From assembly GCA_025141675.1 (NCBI GenBank), contig CP081161.1, forward strand, positions 2,454,001 through 2,518,000: 64,000 nt of DNA. The letters run 5' to 3'. Below are positions 44,099-55,710 of this stretch, one piece after another; position 1 is the stretch's first letter, and every line of letters begins with the position of its first letter. A model generated the notes under the pieces. That model made no database searches and had not been told where the DNA came from. It worked only from the letters and a program-made list of their open reading frames with translations. The translations under genes were made by a program, and so were the position numbers. The DNA comes from Rhodobacteraceae bacterium S2214 (GTDB lineage Bacteria; Pseudomonadota; Alphaproteobacteria; Rhodobacterales; Rhodobacteraceae).

Positions 44099-44732
44099 TC
44101 ATCACGACCATGACCACCTATCGCCTTCAGGCCATCCTTATCGTCCAGATCAGGACACGACGCTCACCTACTGGCAACAGATGGAAATCGCGATCCGTGA
44201 GATTTTGATCGACAAGGGTGTGACAACACCCGCAGAGATCGCCACACAAATCGAAGCGATGGATGCGCGTAGTCCGGCAGACGGCGCGGCCGTTGTTGCC
44301 CGCGCGTGGGTCGATCCCGCCTTTCGTGAAAGGCTGCTTGCGGATGGGTCGAGAGCCGCAAGCGAGATGGGCTTCGATATCGGTCCGATGAAATTGATCG
44401 CCGTGGAAAACACGTCTGACGTCCACAATATCGTCGTTTGCACGCTATGTTCGTGTTACCCGCGAAACCTGCTGGGCCTTCCGCCGGATTGGTATAAATC
44501 GCGGGCATACCGGTCCCGCACCGTCCGCGAACCGCGCTCTGTCTTGGCTGAATTTGGCGTGACTTTGCCGGATGATGTGACTGTTCGGGTCCACGATAGC
44601 ACCGCAGATATGCGCTACGTCGTGATCCCTGCCCGCCCCGCTGGCACAGATGACATGTCTGAGGCGGCGCTTGCTGCACTTGTCACCCGCGACAGCATGA
44701 TCGGCACAGGTATCGCGCGGAGCCCGCGTTAA
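44088..44732 (+). CDS. Nitrile hydratase / thiocyanate hydrolase catalytic (alpha) subunit, cobalt type
   Basis: A 214-residue catalytic subunit. The metal site is VCTLCSC with Cys118, Cys121 and Cys123; the Thr in this motif is the cobalt-type signature (iron enzymes have Ser). The two later cysteines are normally oxidised to sulfinic and sulfenic acids. Downstream RSRTVREPRSVLAEFG and LVTRDSMIG are as in the family. An N-terminal His-rich HDHHDHDH may bind metal. Start at ATG 44088. Substrate (nitrile, thiocyanate or another) cannot be decided. Three-subunit layout is shared with thiocyanate hydrolase. Confidence 0.87.
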   Translation: MPHDHHDHDHLSPSGHPYRPDQDTTLTYWQQMEIAIREILIDKGVTTPAEIATQIEAMDARSPADGAAVVARAWVDPAFRERLLADGSRAASEMGFDIGPMKLIAVENTSDVHNIVVCTLCSCYPRNLLGLPPDWYKSRAYRSRTVREPRSVLAEFGVTLPDDVTVRVHDSTADMRYVVIPARPAGTDDMSEAALAALVTRDSMIGTGIARSPR

Positions 44733-44737
44733 CCCCA

Positions 44738-45631
44738 ATGGCAGACCGCGCCCCTTCACATGCAGATTGGCTGACAGATCGCGTGTTGCGCGGCCTGTTG
44801 GGCACGGTCATGCAACTGCCCTATGAAAAGCGCGTCCGTGCGATGGGTCGTATCATGGCGAACGGGATTGGGCCGCTGACCAGCTACCGCACCCGCGCTG
44901 AAACAAACCTTGCGAGAATCTACCCTGATCAGTCACCTGCAGACCGTCGGGCGATGGCCACCGCCGTTTGCGACAACTTTGGCCGCACGCTGATTGAAAA
45001 CTATTCTTGGCGGGAATTCGGGCAGCGGCTGTCGGATACGGTTCCGGTTGGCGAAGGTCTCGATGCGCTGGCACAGGCCCGCGAATCCGAGACACCTGTC
45101 ATCTTTGTCACTGGCCATATCGGCAATCACGAAGCGCCCCGTCACGTGCTGACGCAAACCGGCCTGACCATCGGCGGGCTTTATCGTCCAATGGCAAATC
45201 CCTATTTCAACGCCCACTACGCCAAAACCATGTCGTCATGGGGCGGGCCTGTTTTTGCGCAGGGTCGCCAAGGCACCATCGGCTTCGCCAAACATCTGAA
45301 ATCAGGCGGTATGGCGACGCTATTGTTCGACGTGGCCAATAGCGGCGGCATCAACCTGCCGTTTCTGGGGCATCCAGCGCGTACTGCGACCTCTGCCGCT
45401 GACCTTGCTTTGCGGCTGGGGGCAATCGTGATTCCCTATTTCGGTATTCGAAAAGACGACGGCCTGAGCTTTGACGTTCATGTCGAAGCGCCGATCGCGC
45501 CGGACACGCCAGAGATCATGATGACGGAAATGACTAAACGCTTGGAAGCACGGGTCACTGCGACGCCTGCACAATGGTTCTGGGTTCACAGACGTTGGAA
45601 GCAGCCGAAGGGTAAGCCTGCTGCTAGTTAA
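44738..45631 (+). CDS. LpxL/HtrB-type lysophospholipid or lipid A acyltransferase
   Basis: A 297-residue inner-membrane-associated acyltransferase. The catalytic HX4E motif is at His127-Glu132 in VTGHIGNHEAPRH. Further family features are GGLYRPMANPYFN, LLFDVANSGGI and the C-terminal PAQWFWVHRRWK. The family transfers acyl chains to lipid A or lysophospholipids. It starts 5 nt after the alpha subunit, so it may be in the same transcript. Its end overlaps the convergent DUF1223 gene by 8 nt. Confidence 0.9.
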   Translation: MADRAPSHADWLTDRVLRGLLGTVMQLPYEKRVRAMGRIMANGIGPLTSYRTRAETNLARIYPDQSPADRRAMATAVCDNFGRTLIENYSWREFGQRLSDTVPVGEGLDALAQARESETPVIFVTGHIGNHEAPRHVLTQTGLTIGGLYRPMANPYFNAHYAKTMSSWGGPVFAQGRQGTIGFAKHLKSGGMATLLFDVANSGGINLPFLGHPARTATSAADLALRLGAIVIPYFGIRKDDGLSFDVHVEAPIAPDTPEIMMTEMTKRLEARVTATPAQWFWVHRRWKQPKGKPAAS

Positions 45632-46328
45632 TCAGTTTGGCTGCACCTGCGACCGGACCGTTTGTGCCACGTTGCACGATAACTGCGACTTGATCAGCGT
45701 CGGTCACATCGGCTTCGAAACTGATGGGTTCCACGCCGTCCCACTGTCCAAGAACAGTGATCGACTGCACGACGTTGGAATACTGGATTGTTTTTCCAGC
45801 GTTTTCACCACGTTGAATGTCGATAGATTGGACCGGCAAAATCTGCGCCAGTTGCACAACATAGCCATCTGGAGCCGGCGCATCGTCCATCTGGGCCGTA
45901 ATGCTCAGCGTGTCTTCGGTCCACGTCAGGTCCACATCAACGGGCTGGTCTTCGATCCGGCGTGCGGCGATCAGATCAGCCACATCCATGCCACGTGCGC
46001 CGATAACGATGTCCTGCCCTGCAATCACGAACTGTGGCGTATAGATCGTCGTTTCACCTGCCGCGCGGGCATAATCCTGTTGGCGCTGGGTGTAAGCGGG
46101 ATTGGCGAATTCATCGACCCAACCAATGTAATCCCAGTAATCAACATGTAACGCCAATGCGATAACGTCGTCACGTGCGGCCAATTCGGTCAGCATCTCA
46201 TCTGCCGGCGGACAAGAGGAGCAGCCTTGCGACGTATAAAGTTCAACCACAACAGGCGACATATCGGCCAAAGCCGGTGCTGCAAAGCAGGTCGTCATCA
46301 AGGCGGCAGTCCGCAAAAGGTGGCGCAT
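45624..46328 (-). CDS. Secreted DUF1223 thioredoxin-fold protein
   Basis: A 234-residue exported protein. Signal peptide 1-21 (MRHLLRTAALMTTCFAAPALA), start at ATG 46328. The thioredoxin-like motif is CSSCPPAD (Cys36, Cys39). DUF1223 signatures follow: LALHVDYWDYIGW, YTQRQQDYA, TPQFVIAGQ and ARR. Likely a periplasmic redox protein; its substrate is unknown. It overlaps the convergent acyltransferase by 8 nt. Confidence 0.9.
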   Translation of the reverse strand: MRHLLRTAALMTTCFAAPALADMSPVVVELYTSQGCSSCPPADEMLTELAARDDVIALALHVDYWDYIGWVDEFANPAYTQRQQDYARAAGETTIYTPQFVIAGQDIVIGARGMDVADLIAARRIEDQPVDVDLTWTEDTLSITAQMDDAPAPDGYVVQLAQILPVQSIDIQRGENAGKTIQYSNVVQSITVLGQWDGVEPISFEADVTDADQVAVIVQRGTNGPVAGAAKLIN

Positions 46329-46561
46329 AGGGATTCTCTTCTTTTGGCTACGGACACACATCTAAGGATTAACTGGCACACAGGCCAATCAACCAATCGC
46401 GAGCAACATGTCATACTTGCCAGTGGCGACCCGAATGCCACGGTTTTTACAACCGTCGCGCGTCATTGTGTGCAACGGTATACAAATTAACCCTTGATCC
46501 TCCGCACCCCTTGGTGCAAAAGCCAATCAAGCCAAATCTTCCTCATTTGAAAGGGACAGCC

Positions 46562-49252
<2,691 letters not shown>

Positions 49253-49273
49253 ACCCCGCTCTCTCGAAAAACG

Positions 49274-49304
49274 AAAAGGCCCGCGTCTGACGCGGGCCTT
49301 TTGC
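49274..49304 (+). terminator. Terminator after acnA
   Basis: Perfect 12-bp stem AAAAGGCCCGCG (49274-49285) and CGCGGGCCTTTT (49291-49302). Confidence 0.9.
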
Positions 49305-49306
49305 AT

Positions 49307-49340
49307 TTCTTTTGGTCCTAAATATCCCCGCCGGAGGCAT
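49307..49340 (+). repeat. Intergenic repeat (copy C)
   Basis: A 34-nt element immediately after the acnA terminator. Its first 20 bases are identical to 30884-30903 inside nnr; its end CGCCGGAGGCAT (49329-49340) is identical to 37289-37300. It is therefore a dispersed repeat with at least three copies in this window. Confidence 0.78.
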
Positions 49341-49444
49341 CAAACGCTGCGGCACACAACACAATCTAATGCGGACCGCACCACTGCAACCCGCGCGTCA
49401 TAATCATGAAATCCTCAGCCTTGCTGAGGTCAATCAGGTCAAAC

Positions 49445-49984
49445 CTATTCGGCCAGCGCGGCTTCTAGCGCAGGCAAGAACTGCTGTTCAACAACCGACC
49501 CGACCAGCGGGCCGACGTGCCGATGCAGGACAGTCCCATCGCCACCGATGATGAACGTCTCGGGCGGTGCTGTGACGCCCCAATCAATCGCGGACCGACC
49601 ACGCGGATCAAAGCCCGTGGCAAAGAACGGATTACCATCGTCTTCCAAATATTCAGTCGCTTGATCCTGCAAATCGCGGAAATTGATCCCCGCGACGCGG
49701 TAACCAGCCGCATCGAGTTCCAGCAAATACGGGTGTTCAGCACGGCAAGGCGGGCACCAACTGGCCCAGAAATTCACGATTGTGACTTCGCCCGATTGCA
49801 GGTCGTCTACCGTCAACAATGGCTCGCCGTTGATCGCCTCTGCCGGCAATGCGGGCGCAGTTTGCCCGACAAATTGCGACGGCAATTGACCCGGATTTTC
49901 GCGGAACATCCCGCTGAGAAACAACCCTGCCAACCCTGCAAAAATCACAGGCGGTAGCACGAGCATCGGTGACACTTTAGCCAT
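49445..49984 (-). CDS. ccmG: Thiol:disulfide interchange protein CcmG (DsbE)
   Basis: A 179-residue membrane-anchored thioredoxin. Anchor helix at about 5-25 (LVLPPVIFAGLAGLFLSG). Active site WCPPC at 76-80 (Cys77, Cys80), with the family GINFRD segment and the cis-Pro loop GVTAPPETF. It keeps apocytochrome c cysteines reduced for heme attachment. Start at ATG 49984; a TTG three codons earlier is possible. It overlaps ccmD by 8 nt. Confidence 0.95.
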   Translation of the reverse strand: MAKVSPMLVLPPVIFAGLAGLFLSGMFRENPGQLPSQFVGQTAPALPAEAINGEPLLTVDDLQSGEVTIVNFWASWCPPCRAEHPYLLELDAAGYRVAGINFRDLQDQATEYLEDDGNPFFATGFDPRGRSAIDWGVTAPPETFIIGGDGTVLHRHVGPLVGSVVEQQFLPALEAALAE

Positions 49985-50123
49985 TCTTTTCAATCCGTTC
50001 CAACGCCGCCTTCACGCGACGGCCTTGCCATATAGATAGGCCGATCAAGCCCCCTAACAAGCCCAGCGAAATCCCGTAGGACATCAAAATCTCGAACGCA
50101 TAGGCACCCAAATCCGGCATCAT
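49977..50123 (-). CDS. ccmD: Heme exporter protein CcmD
   Basis: A 48-residue membrane peptide, found by reading the minus strand between ccmC and ccmG. It begins MMPDLGAYAFEILMSYGISL and has one helix, then a basic tail GRRVKAALERIEKNG. CcmD anchors CcmE in the heme-export complex. Its ATG overlaps the ccmC stop (ATGA), and its end overlaps ccmG, so the genes are coupled. Confidence 0.93.
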   Translation of the reverse strand: MMPDLGAYAFEILMSYGISLGLLGGLIGLSIWQGRRVKAALERIEKNG

Positions 50124-50848
50124 GCCCTCCTTGCCCGCGCTTCTAGCGCTTTGATCCGGCGCAACCGCACCTCCATGCGTGTCCGCAGCAAAACCAACGC
50201 CACAAACAGCAGCCCGAAGCCGATCATCGTGATCACCAGCGGTTGCCAGAACACGTCCGACACGTTCTCTTCTTTATCCAACGACAGCGACGCGCCTTGG
50301 TGCAGACCTTGGCTCCAGAATTGTGCGGCGTAGCGTGACAGGATCGCGAAAATTGACCCGACAAGGCACAGGATCGATGTCAGATCTGCCGCCGTGTCCG
50401 AATCCTCGATCGCGGACCACAGTGCCATGTAGCCGAGGTAGAACAGAAACAGGATCAGGAATGACGTTAGTCGCGGATCCCATTCCCAATATGTCCCCCA
50501 AATCGGTGATCCCCACAGTGCACCTGTAACCAAAGCGATCAGCGTCATCGTGATCCCGACAGGTGCCGCTGCCTTGGCTGCCAGTGCCGACACGTGATGC
50601 CGACGCACGATCCAGATCAACGACGCTACTAGCATCATCAACCACGCATTGATCGCCATTAGCGCTGCGGGGACATGCAAGTAGATGATCTTGACCGTCG
50701 ACCCCTGCCGGAAATCATCAGGCGTGAAAAAGAACCCCCAGATCAATCCAACCGCTAGACATAGCGCCGCCGCCCCTGCCACCCAAGGCAGCACAGGTCG
50801 CGTCCAATCCATGAATTTCTTTGGATTTGCGTATTCCCACAATGACAT
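50120..50848 (-). CDS. ccmC: Heme export / chaperone protein CcmC
   Basis: A 242-residue integral membrane protein with six helices, which attaches heme to CcmE. The tryptophan-rich signature is WGTYWEWDPRLTS near residue 118. The usual opening MSLWEYANPKKF is at ATG 50848, chosen over TTG and ATG codons up to 50860. Order ccmB-ccmC-ccmD-ccmG on the same strand. Confidence 0.96.
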   Translation of the reverse strand: MSLWEYANPKKFMDWTRPVLPWVAGAAALCLAVGLIWGFFFTPDDFRQGSTVKIIYLHVPAALMAINAWLMMLVASLIWIVRRHHVSALAAKAAAPVGITMTLIALVTGALWGSPIWGTYWEWDPRLTSFLILFLFYLGYMALWSAIEDSDTAADLTSILCLVGSIFAILSRYAAQFWSQGLHQGASLSLDKEENVSDVFWQPLVITMIGFGLLFVALVLLRTRMEVRLRRIKALEARARRA

Positions 50849-50881
50849 CAGTACCATCAACTCCCTAGGCCATGGGCCTGT

Positions 50882-51538
50882 CTAACGCAGATTAACCCGC
50901 AATGCAGCAGCCGTAGCGAAGGGTAGCACTGCAATTGACCCTAATGTGATCACGCCGAGCAACATCAGCGGTGTCGTGGCCTGCATCCCGTCCGCCCCGC
51001 GCCTGACCGCATCCGCCCCCATGATCAGCGTCGGGACATAAAGCGGCAAAACCAGCAATGATAGCAACAGGCCACCGCGTCGCAGCCCCACGGTCAGCGC
51101 CGCCCCAAAAGTGCCGATCATCGACAGACCGGGCGTGCCGATCAGCAGTGAGATTACGAGGAACCAGTAGGCATCTGTCGGTAGGTGCAACAGAAACCCT
51201 AATACGGGCGCTGCAAAGCAAAGTGGCAGTCCGGTGGTGATCCAATGCGCCAGCGCCTTGATCAAGCTGACACCTTCCAAAGGCAGCGGTGATGTGGCGA
51301 GTAACGCCAGTGATCCGTCTTCAAAATCGAGTGCAAAAATCCGGTCGAGCGACAAAAGTGCTGCCAACAGTGCCGCGACCCATAGAATGCCCGGTGCGAT
51401 CTTGCTCAGCAGCCCCGCCTCTGGCCCAACCCCAAATGGCACGAGCACCACCACGATCAGAAAAAACGCGAGCCCAAGGCCAAAGCCACCGCCTGCCCGA
51501 ATGGCCAGTCGCAAGTCTCGCATCAGAAGCGCGATCAC
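50882..51538 (-). CDS. ccmB: Heme exporter subunit CcmB
   Basis: A 218-residue membrane subunit with six helices. The start was placed at GTG 51538 (VIALLMRDLRLAIRAGG), preceded by GAGGGCGGG, since this gives the family length; the longer frame to 51592 overlaps ccmA by 44 nt. Core sequences FEDGSLALLATSPLPLE and VLPLYVPTLIMGADAV are typical. It forms the ABC exporter with CcmA. Confidence 0.94.
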   Translation of the reverse strand: MIALLMRDLRLAIRAGGGFGLGLAFFLIVVVLVPFGVGPEAGLLSKIAPGILWVAALLAALLSLDRIFALDFEDGSLALLATSPLPLEGVSLIKALAHWITTGLPLCFAAPVLGFLLHLPTDAYWFLVISLLIGTPGLSMIGTFGAALTVGLRRGGLLLSLLVLPLYVPTLIMGADAVRRGADGMQATTPLMLLGVITLGSIAVLPFATAAALRVNLR

Positions 51539-51548
51539 AAGCCCGCCC

Positions 51549-52166
51549 TCATAAAAACGCCTCGTCCGACGCCCCGTCGTTGTCGGTCTCAACGGCTTTG
51601 AACGGTGTCAGATCCAGTTCCGGCAGGTCCAGCCCGAGGTCGATGTGGGTGGCGATCACGGCCGCACCGCCTAGTGCCAAATGCTGCTCCGCCAAGAATT
51701 TCGCGAACATCTTGACGGAAAACCCGTCAAGCGACACCGTCGGTTCGTCCAGCAACAAAACGGGTCGCCCGACCACGGCCAAACGCGACAGGCCCAACCG
51801 GCGCTTTTGCCCCGCCGATAATGTCCCCGCGATCCGGTCTTTCAGGTCTGCGATTTCAAAGTGGTCGAAGGCTGCGTCGTCCAACTTTCCGCCGTGGACT
51901 TCAGCCCAGAACGCAAGGTTTTCGCGCACTGTCAGCGCATCTTTCACGCCGTCGGCGTGGCTTGCGTAGGCCGTTGTTTCGGGTTCCGCGATCACGTCGC
52001 CTTTCAGCGCAGGTTGCAGTCCCGCGATCGTCCGCAGTAACGTCGTCTTCCCGATCCCGTTGGGCCCGCGCAGCACCAATGCTTCGCCCACCTTCACCGC
52101 AAATCCAACATTTGCAAGCACAGCGATACCGCCGCGCGTACAGGTCAGATCACGGACCTCCAGCAT
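51549..52166 (-). CDS. ccmA: Heme exporter ATP-binding protein CcmA
   Basis: A 205-residue ABC ATPase. Walker [10 protein letters not shown] near residue 35, signature [10 protein letters not shown] near 128 and Walker B VLLLDEPT near 147. It drives release of heme-loaded CcmE. The start overlaps the stop of the Mth938-like gene by one base (TAATG). First of the ccm genes in this group; ccmE, ccmF and ccmH are not in the window. Confidence 0.96.
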   Translation of the reverse strand: MLEVRDLTCTRGGIAVLANVGFAVKVGEALVLRGPNGIGKTTLLRTIAGLQPALKGDVIAEPETTAYASHADGVKDALTVRENLAFWAEVHGGKLDDAAFDHFEIADLKDRIAGTLSAGQKRRLGLSRLAVVGRPVLLLDEPTVSLDGFSVKMFAKFLAEQHLALGGAAVIATHIDLGLDLPELDLTPFKAVETDNDGASDEAFL

Positions 52167-52519
52167 TAAACCGGAATAAGGGCCACCGCGATGCGGCGCC
52201 CTTCGGACAACAAGACGTTATAGGTCCGGCACGCGGCAGGTGATGCCATCGCTTCGACACCCAATCCGGCCTCTTCCAATGCGTCGCGGAAATCGGTCGG
52301 CAGATGCGCAATTTCCGCCCCTGTCCCGATAAACACCACATCGATGTCGTCCTTGCGGGTCAGGATCGTTTCTACGTCGTCGTATCCGCCCCACGGGGCC
52401 ACGCCACCAGAAAACGCACAGATTGCCCCTTCGAACATCTGTCCGCCGATCCGAAAGAAACCCGGTCCGTAGCTGTCGACTGGTTTGCTATCATCATACT
52501 GGATTTCGTTCAGGCGCAT
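52166..52519 (-). CDS. Mth938-like domain protein (DUF498)
   Basis: A 117-residue Mth938-like protein. The family features are [30 protein letters not shown] and [27 protein letters not shown]. Eukaryotic relatives (AAMDC, NDUFAF3) assist complex I assembly; the bacterial role is unclear. It lies 12 nt after secDF and overlaps ccmA by one base, a conserved place in alphaproteobacteria, suggesting a membrane protein assembly role. Confidence 0.9.
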   Translation of the reverse strand: MRLNEIQYDDSKPVDSYGPGFFRIGGQMFEGAICAFSGGVAPWGGYDDVETILTRKDDIDVVFIGTGAEIAHLPTDFRDALEEAGLGVEAMASPAACRTYNVLLSEGRRIAVALIPV

Positions 52520-52531
52520 CTGCGATCCCCC

Positions 52532-55165
52532 TTAAGCGTCGATGTTGGCGTATTGGTTGCCGACAGTTGGCGCCTTCTTGGACCAGTCACGTTTGACGCC
52601 AAGCATCAACAGGGCTGCGGTCGCCACGAACACGGATGAATACGTCCCGATAAACACGCCCCACATCATCGCAAAGACGAAGCCACGGATTACGTCACCG
52701 CCAAGGATGAACAACGCAAGAAGCGCCAGCATCGTGGTGACGGAGGTCATCAAGGTCCGGCTCAGCGTTTCGTTGATCGAGATGTTCAGCACCTCTTTCA
52801 GCGGCTTTTGTTTGTACTTGCGCAGGTTTTCCCGCACGCGGTCAAACACAATCACCGTATCGTTGATCGAATAGCCAACGATGGTCAAAAGCGCCGCGAT
52901 AATGGCTAGATCGAACTTGATCTGCAGTTCCGAGAAAATCCCAATGGTCAGCACCACATCGTGGACAAGTGCCAGAACAGCACCCACCGCGAACTGCCAT
53001 TCGAACCGCAGCCAAATGTAGAGCAGGATCGCGCCCACAGCCATCGCCACGGCGATGAACGCGGTCTTGATCAATTCGCCAGACACCTTTGGACCAACGG
53101 ATTCGACTGACGGGAATGTCACAGTGCTATCAATCGCCAGCAACGCGCCTTTGACCGCATCAATGGTTTCAACCGCGACACTTTCCTGACCGTCTTGAGC
53201 TTGGATGCGGATCATTGCGACGTTTTGGTCATCGGCAAAGTTTGGATCGAAGACTTCGGTAATCGACACATCGCCAAGGTCCAGCGGCGCAATCGCGGCA
53301 CGGTATTCACCGACGTCGATTGTTTGCTCTGATTGGGTCCGGATGGATGTCCCGCCTTGGAAATCAATGCCGTAGTTCAGGCCCTGATACATGAAGGAAC
53401 CAAAGGCCACGACAACCAGAACCGCCGACATTCCCAGCCACAATTTAGCACGGCTAAAGAAGTCGAATGCAGTGTTGTCCTTGACCAACTTCAAGAAGCC
53501 CTTGATCGGCAGGACCTTCGGTTTCTTACGGCCATACCAGATCACGATGATCGCACGGGTCACAAAGATAGCGGTGAAGACGGATGTGATGATCCCCAGC
53601 CCCAAGGTGATCGCAAAGCCCCTTACAGGACCGGACCCTGCAAGGAAAAGGATCAACGCCGTGATGAAGGTCGTGACGTTCGCATCCAGAATGGAAGACA
53701 GCGCCTTTTCATAGCCCAGCTCAATCGCGCGGGCCGATCCTTTGGCGGTTTTCATTTCTTCTTTGATCCGCTCAAAGATGATGACGTTCGCATCCACCGC
53801 CATACCGATCGTCAACACGATCCCCGCGATACCCGGCAAGGTCAGCGTGGCACCAATCATCGACAACAGGCCAAAGATCAGGCCGACGTTGATGATCAGG
53901 GCGACGTTCGCAAAGATGCCGAACAGACCGTAGGACAACGCCATGTAGATCAGAATACCCAAGCCCGCGATGATACAGGCGATTTTACCTGCATCGATGC
54001 TGTCTTGGCCCAGCTCTGGCCCGATCGTCCGTTCTTCGAGGAACGTCAGTTCCGCAGGCAATGCCCCTGCCCGCAAAAGAACAGCAAGGTTTGTGGATTC
54101 GGCGACGCTAAAGTCACCTGTAATGATGCCGGACCCGCCTGGAATGTGGCTTTGGATCGTTGGGGCGCTGATCACTTCGTTATCCAAAACAATCGCAAAA
54201 GGCGCGCCAATGTTTTCTAGCGTATAGTCACCGAATTTACGGGCACCCGTTGGGTTGAACCGGAAATTCACGGCAGGACGGCTGTTCTGATCGAACGCAG
54301 GCTGCGCGTCGGTGAGTTCCTCACCGGTCACCACAGGTGTCCGTTCGAGGATGTAATACACACCCGGTTCATCCAAGGACGGCACGATTTCGTTGCCTGA
54401 ACCCGGCGCTTCGCCCGGATCGCTGACACGGCCTACGACGGGCTGGAATGTCAGTTGCGCGGTCGTGCCGATCAGTTCTTTGACTTCTTCGGCGGACCCG
54501 ATGCCCGGGACTTGGATCAAGATACGCGATGTACCCTGACGCTGAATTGTCGGTTCGCGTGTGCCCACTTCGTCGATCCGGCGGCGAATAATCTCAAGCG
54601 ATTGCAGGATCGTGCGTTCGTCTACCGCCTGCTTTTCGGCCTCGGACAGAGTTACGGTGAAGATATTGCCGTTGGCCGTCACTTCGATGTTGCTGGCACC
54701 TGCACCTGTCAGGCTGACAATTGGCTGGGCCAAACCGCGGACCAGTTCCAACGCACGGGCAACACCCGTTTCTTCGGAGATCGAGAACCGCAGCACATCT
54801 TCGGGTGCGTCTAGATCGCGTTGGACAAACCCAATCGCGTCACGTTCGGCGACCAACGTATCGCGGACTTCTGGCCACATGCCATCCATCACGGACGCGT
54901 AAACCTGTTCGACCTGCACTTCGGCAAGCAGATGCGCACCGCCGCGCAGATCAAGGCCAAGATTAACCAGACCGGACGGCAAGAAGTCAGGCCAAAGGCC
55001 GTAATCAGCCTCTAGCTCTTCGTTTGTTTGACCACCGTCGATCAGGACCGCCGCATCATTGTGCTTTTCCACGTTCGTGTAAAAGCCGTTGGGCAAAGCC
55101 AGCAAAAGGCCAACCGCGCAGGTCAGCCAGATCATGGTTTGCTTGAATGCAGAAATCTGGAGCAT
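52532..55165 (-). CDS. secDF: Protein translocase subunit SecDF (fused)
   Basis: An 877-residue fusion of SecD and SecF. SecD features: LGLDLRGGAHLL near residue 67, the P1 periplasmic domain, and GMAVDANVIIFERIKEE near 460. SecF features after about residue 570: YGIDFQGGTSIRTQ, then YSINDTVIVFDRVRENLRKY. Twelve membrane helices are expected. It uses proton motive force to pull proteins through SecYEG. In many Rhodobacterales secD and secF are separate, so the in-frame fusion is worth noting; I saw no stop or start at the junction. Confidence 0.95.
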   Translation of the reverse strand: MLQISAFKQTMIWLTCAVGLLLALPNGFYTNVEKHNDAAVLIDGGQTNEELEADYGLWPDFLPSGLVNLGLDLRGGAHLLAEVQVEQVYASVMDGMWPEVRDTLVAERDAIGFVQRDLDAPEDVLRFSISEETGVARALELVRGLAQPIVSLTGAGASNIEVTANGNIFTVTLSEAEKQAVDERTILQSLEIIRRRIDEVGTREPTIQRQGTSRILIQVPGIGSAEEVKELIGTTAQLTFQPVVGRVSDPGEAPGSGNEIVPSLDEPGVYYILERTPVVTGEELTDAQPAFDQNSRPAVNFRFNPTGARKFGDYTLENIGAPFAIVLDNEVISAPTIQSHIPGGSGIITGDFSVAESTNLAVLLRAGALPAELTFLEERTIGPELGQDSIDAGKIACIIAGLGILIYMALSYGLFGIFANVALIINVGLIFGLLSMIGATLTLPGIAGIVLTIGMAVDANVIIFERIKEEMKTAKGSARAIELGYEKALSSILDANVTTFITALILFLAGSGPVRGFAITLGLGIITSVFTAIFVTRAIIVIWYGRKKPKVLPIKGFLKLVKDNTAFDFFSRAKLWLGMSAVLVVVAFGSFMYQGLNYGIDFQGGTSIRTQSEQTIDVGEYRAAIAPLDLGDVSITEVFDPNFADDQNVAMIRIQAQDGQESVAVETIDAVKGALLAIDSTVTFPSVESVGPKVSGELIKTAFIAVAMAVGAILLYIWLRFEWQFAVGAVLALVHDVVLTIGIFSELQIKFDLAIIAALLTIVGYSINDTVIVFDRVRENLRKYKQKPLKEVLNISINETLSRTLMTSVTTMLALLALFILGGDVIRGFVFAMMWGVFIGTYSSVFVATAALLMLGVKRDWSKKAPTVGNQYANIDA

Positions 55166-55216
55166 GTCAGGTGGCCTCCCCGGCCAAACGTATCGTCGTC
55201 GGTCGTATAGTCAGGC

Positions 55217-55498
55217 TTATTTGGCTGGTTCGGTCTTGTTCACAACAGTCGCGATTGTGGACCGTACAACGCGCACGTTCACGCCTTGTGCGATTTCAAC
55301 TTCAACTTCGTTGCTGTCGTCTTTAACCTTTGTCACTTTGCCCATCACGCCACCTTGGGTGATCACCTGATCGCCGCGACGCAATGCAGATACCATTGCC
55401 TGATGTTCCTTCAGCTTCTTTTGCTGTGGACGGATCAAAAGGAAGTACATGATCCCGAAAATGAGAAGCAATGGAACGAGTGATTCAATACCCTGCAT
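55217..55498 (-). CDS. yajC: Preprotein translocase subunit YajC
   Basis: A 93-residue membrane protein with one N-terminal helix (LVPLLLIFGIMYFLLIRPQQKK) followed by the YajC core LRRGDQVITQGGVMGKVTKV. Start at ATG 55498. It is part of the SecDF-YajC complex and is encoded 51 nt upstream of secDF. Confidence 0.97.
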   Translation of the reverse strand: MQGIESLVPLLLIFGIMYFLLIRPQQKKLKEHQAMVSALRRGDQVITQGGVMGKVTKVKDDSNEVEVEIAQGVNVRVVRSTIATVVNKTEPAK

Positions 55499-55710
55499 GG
55501 AGGTCCCCAGTCTGTTGAGCCGCCGCAGCGGTCGTCTGTTTATCTGTTGTCCGGACACACATTGCCCGAAGTCGCAGCACATTAGGTTGGAGGGCTAGGA
55601 ATGGCAACGCGGATCGCTTGGTTTTCTTAACGCTTTTCACGGTTCACAGCCCCCTTTGTTTGAGGCATATGGGGGCACGATTTCAAATCTTCCAGACAAG
55701 GACAGAACAA

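Noticed and set aside
53333..54220. A 295-codon open frame opposite secDF, and similar ones opposite purB (38547-39362) and serS (55627-56478)
   Set aside because: All lie antisense to well-supported genes and have very basic or Arg/His/Phe-biased translations; codon bias of the sense gene explains them.
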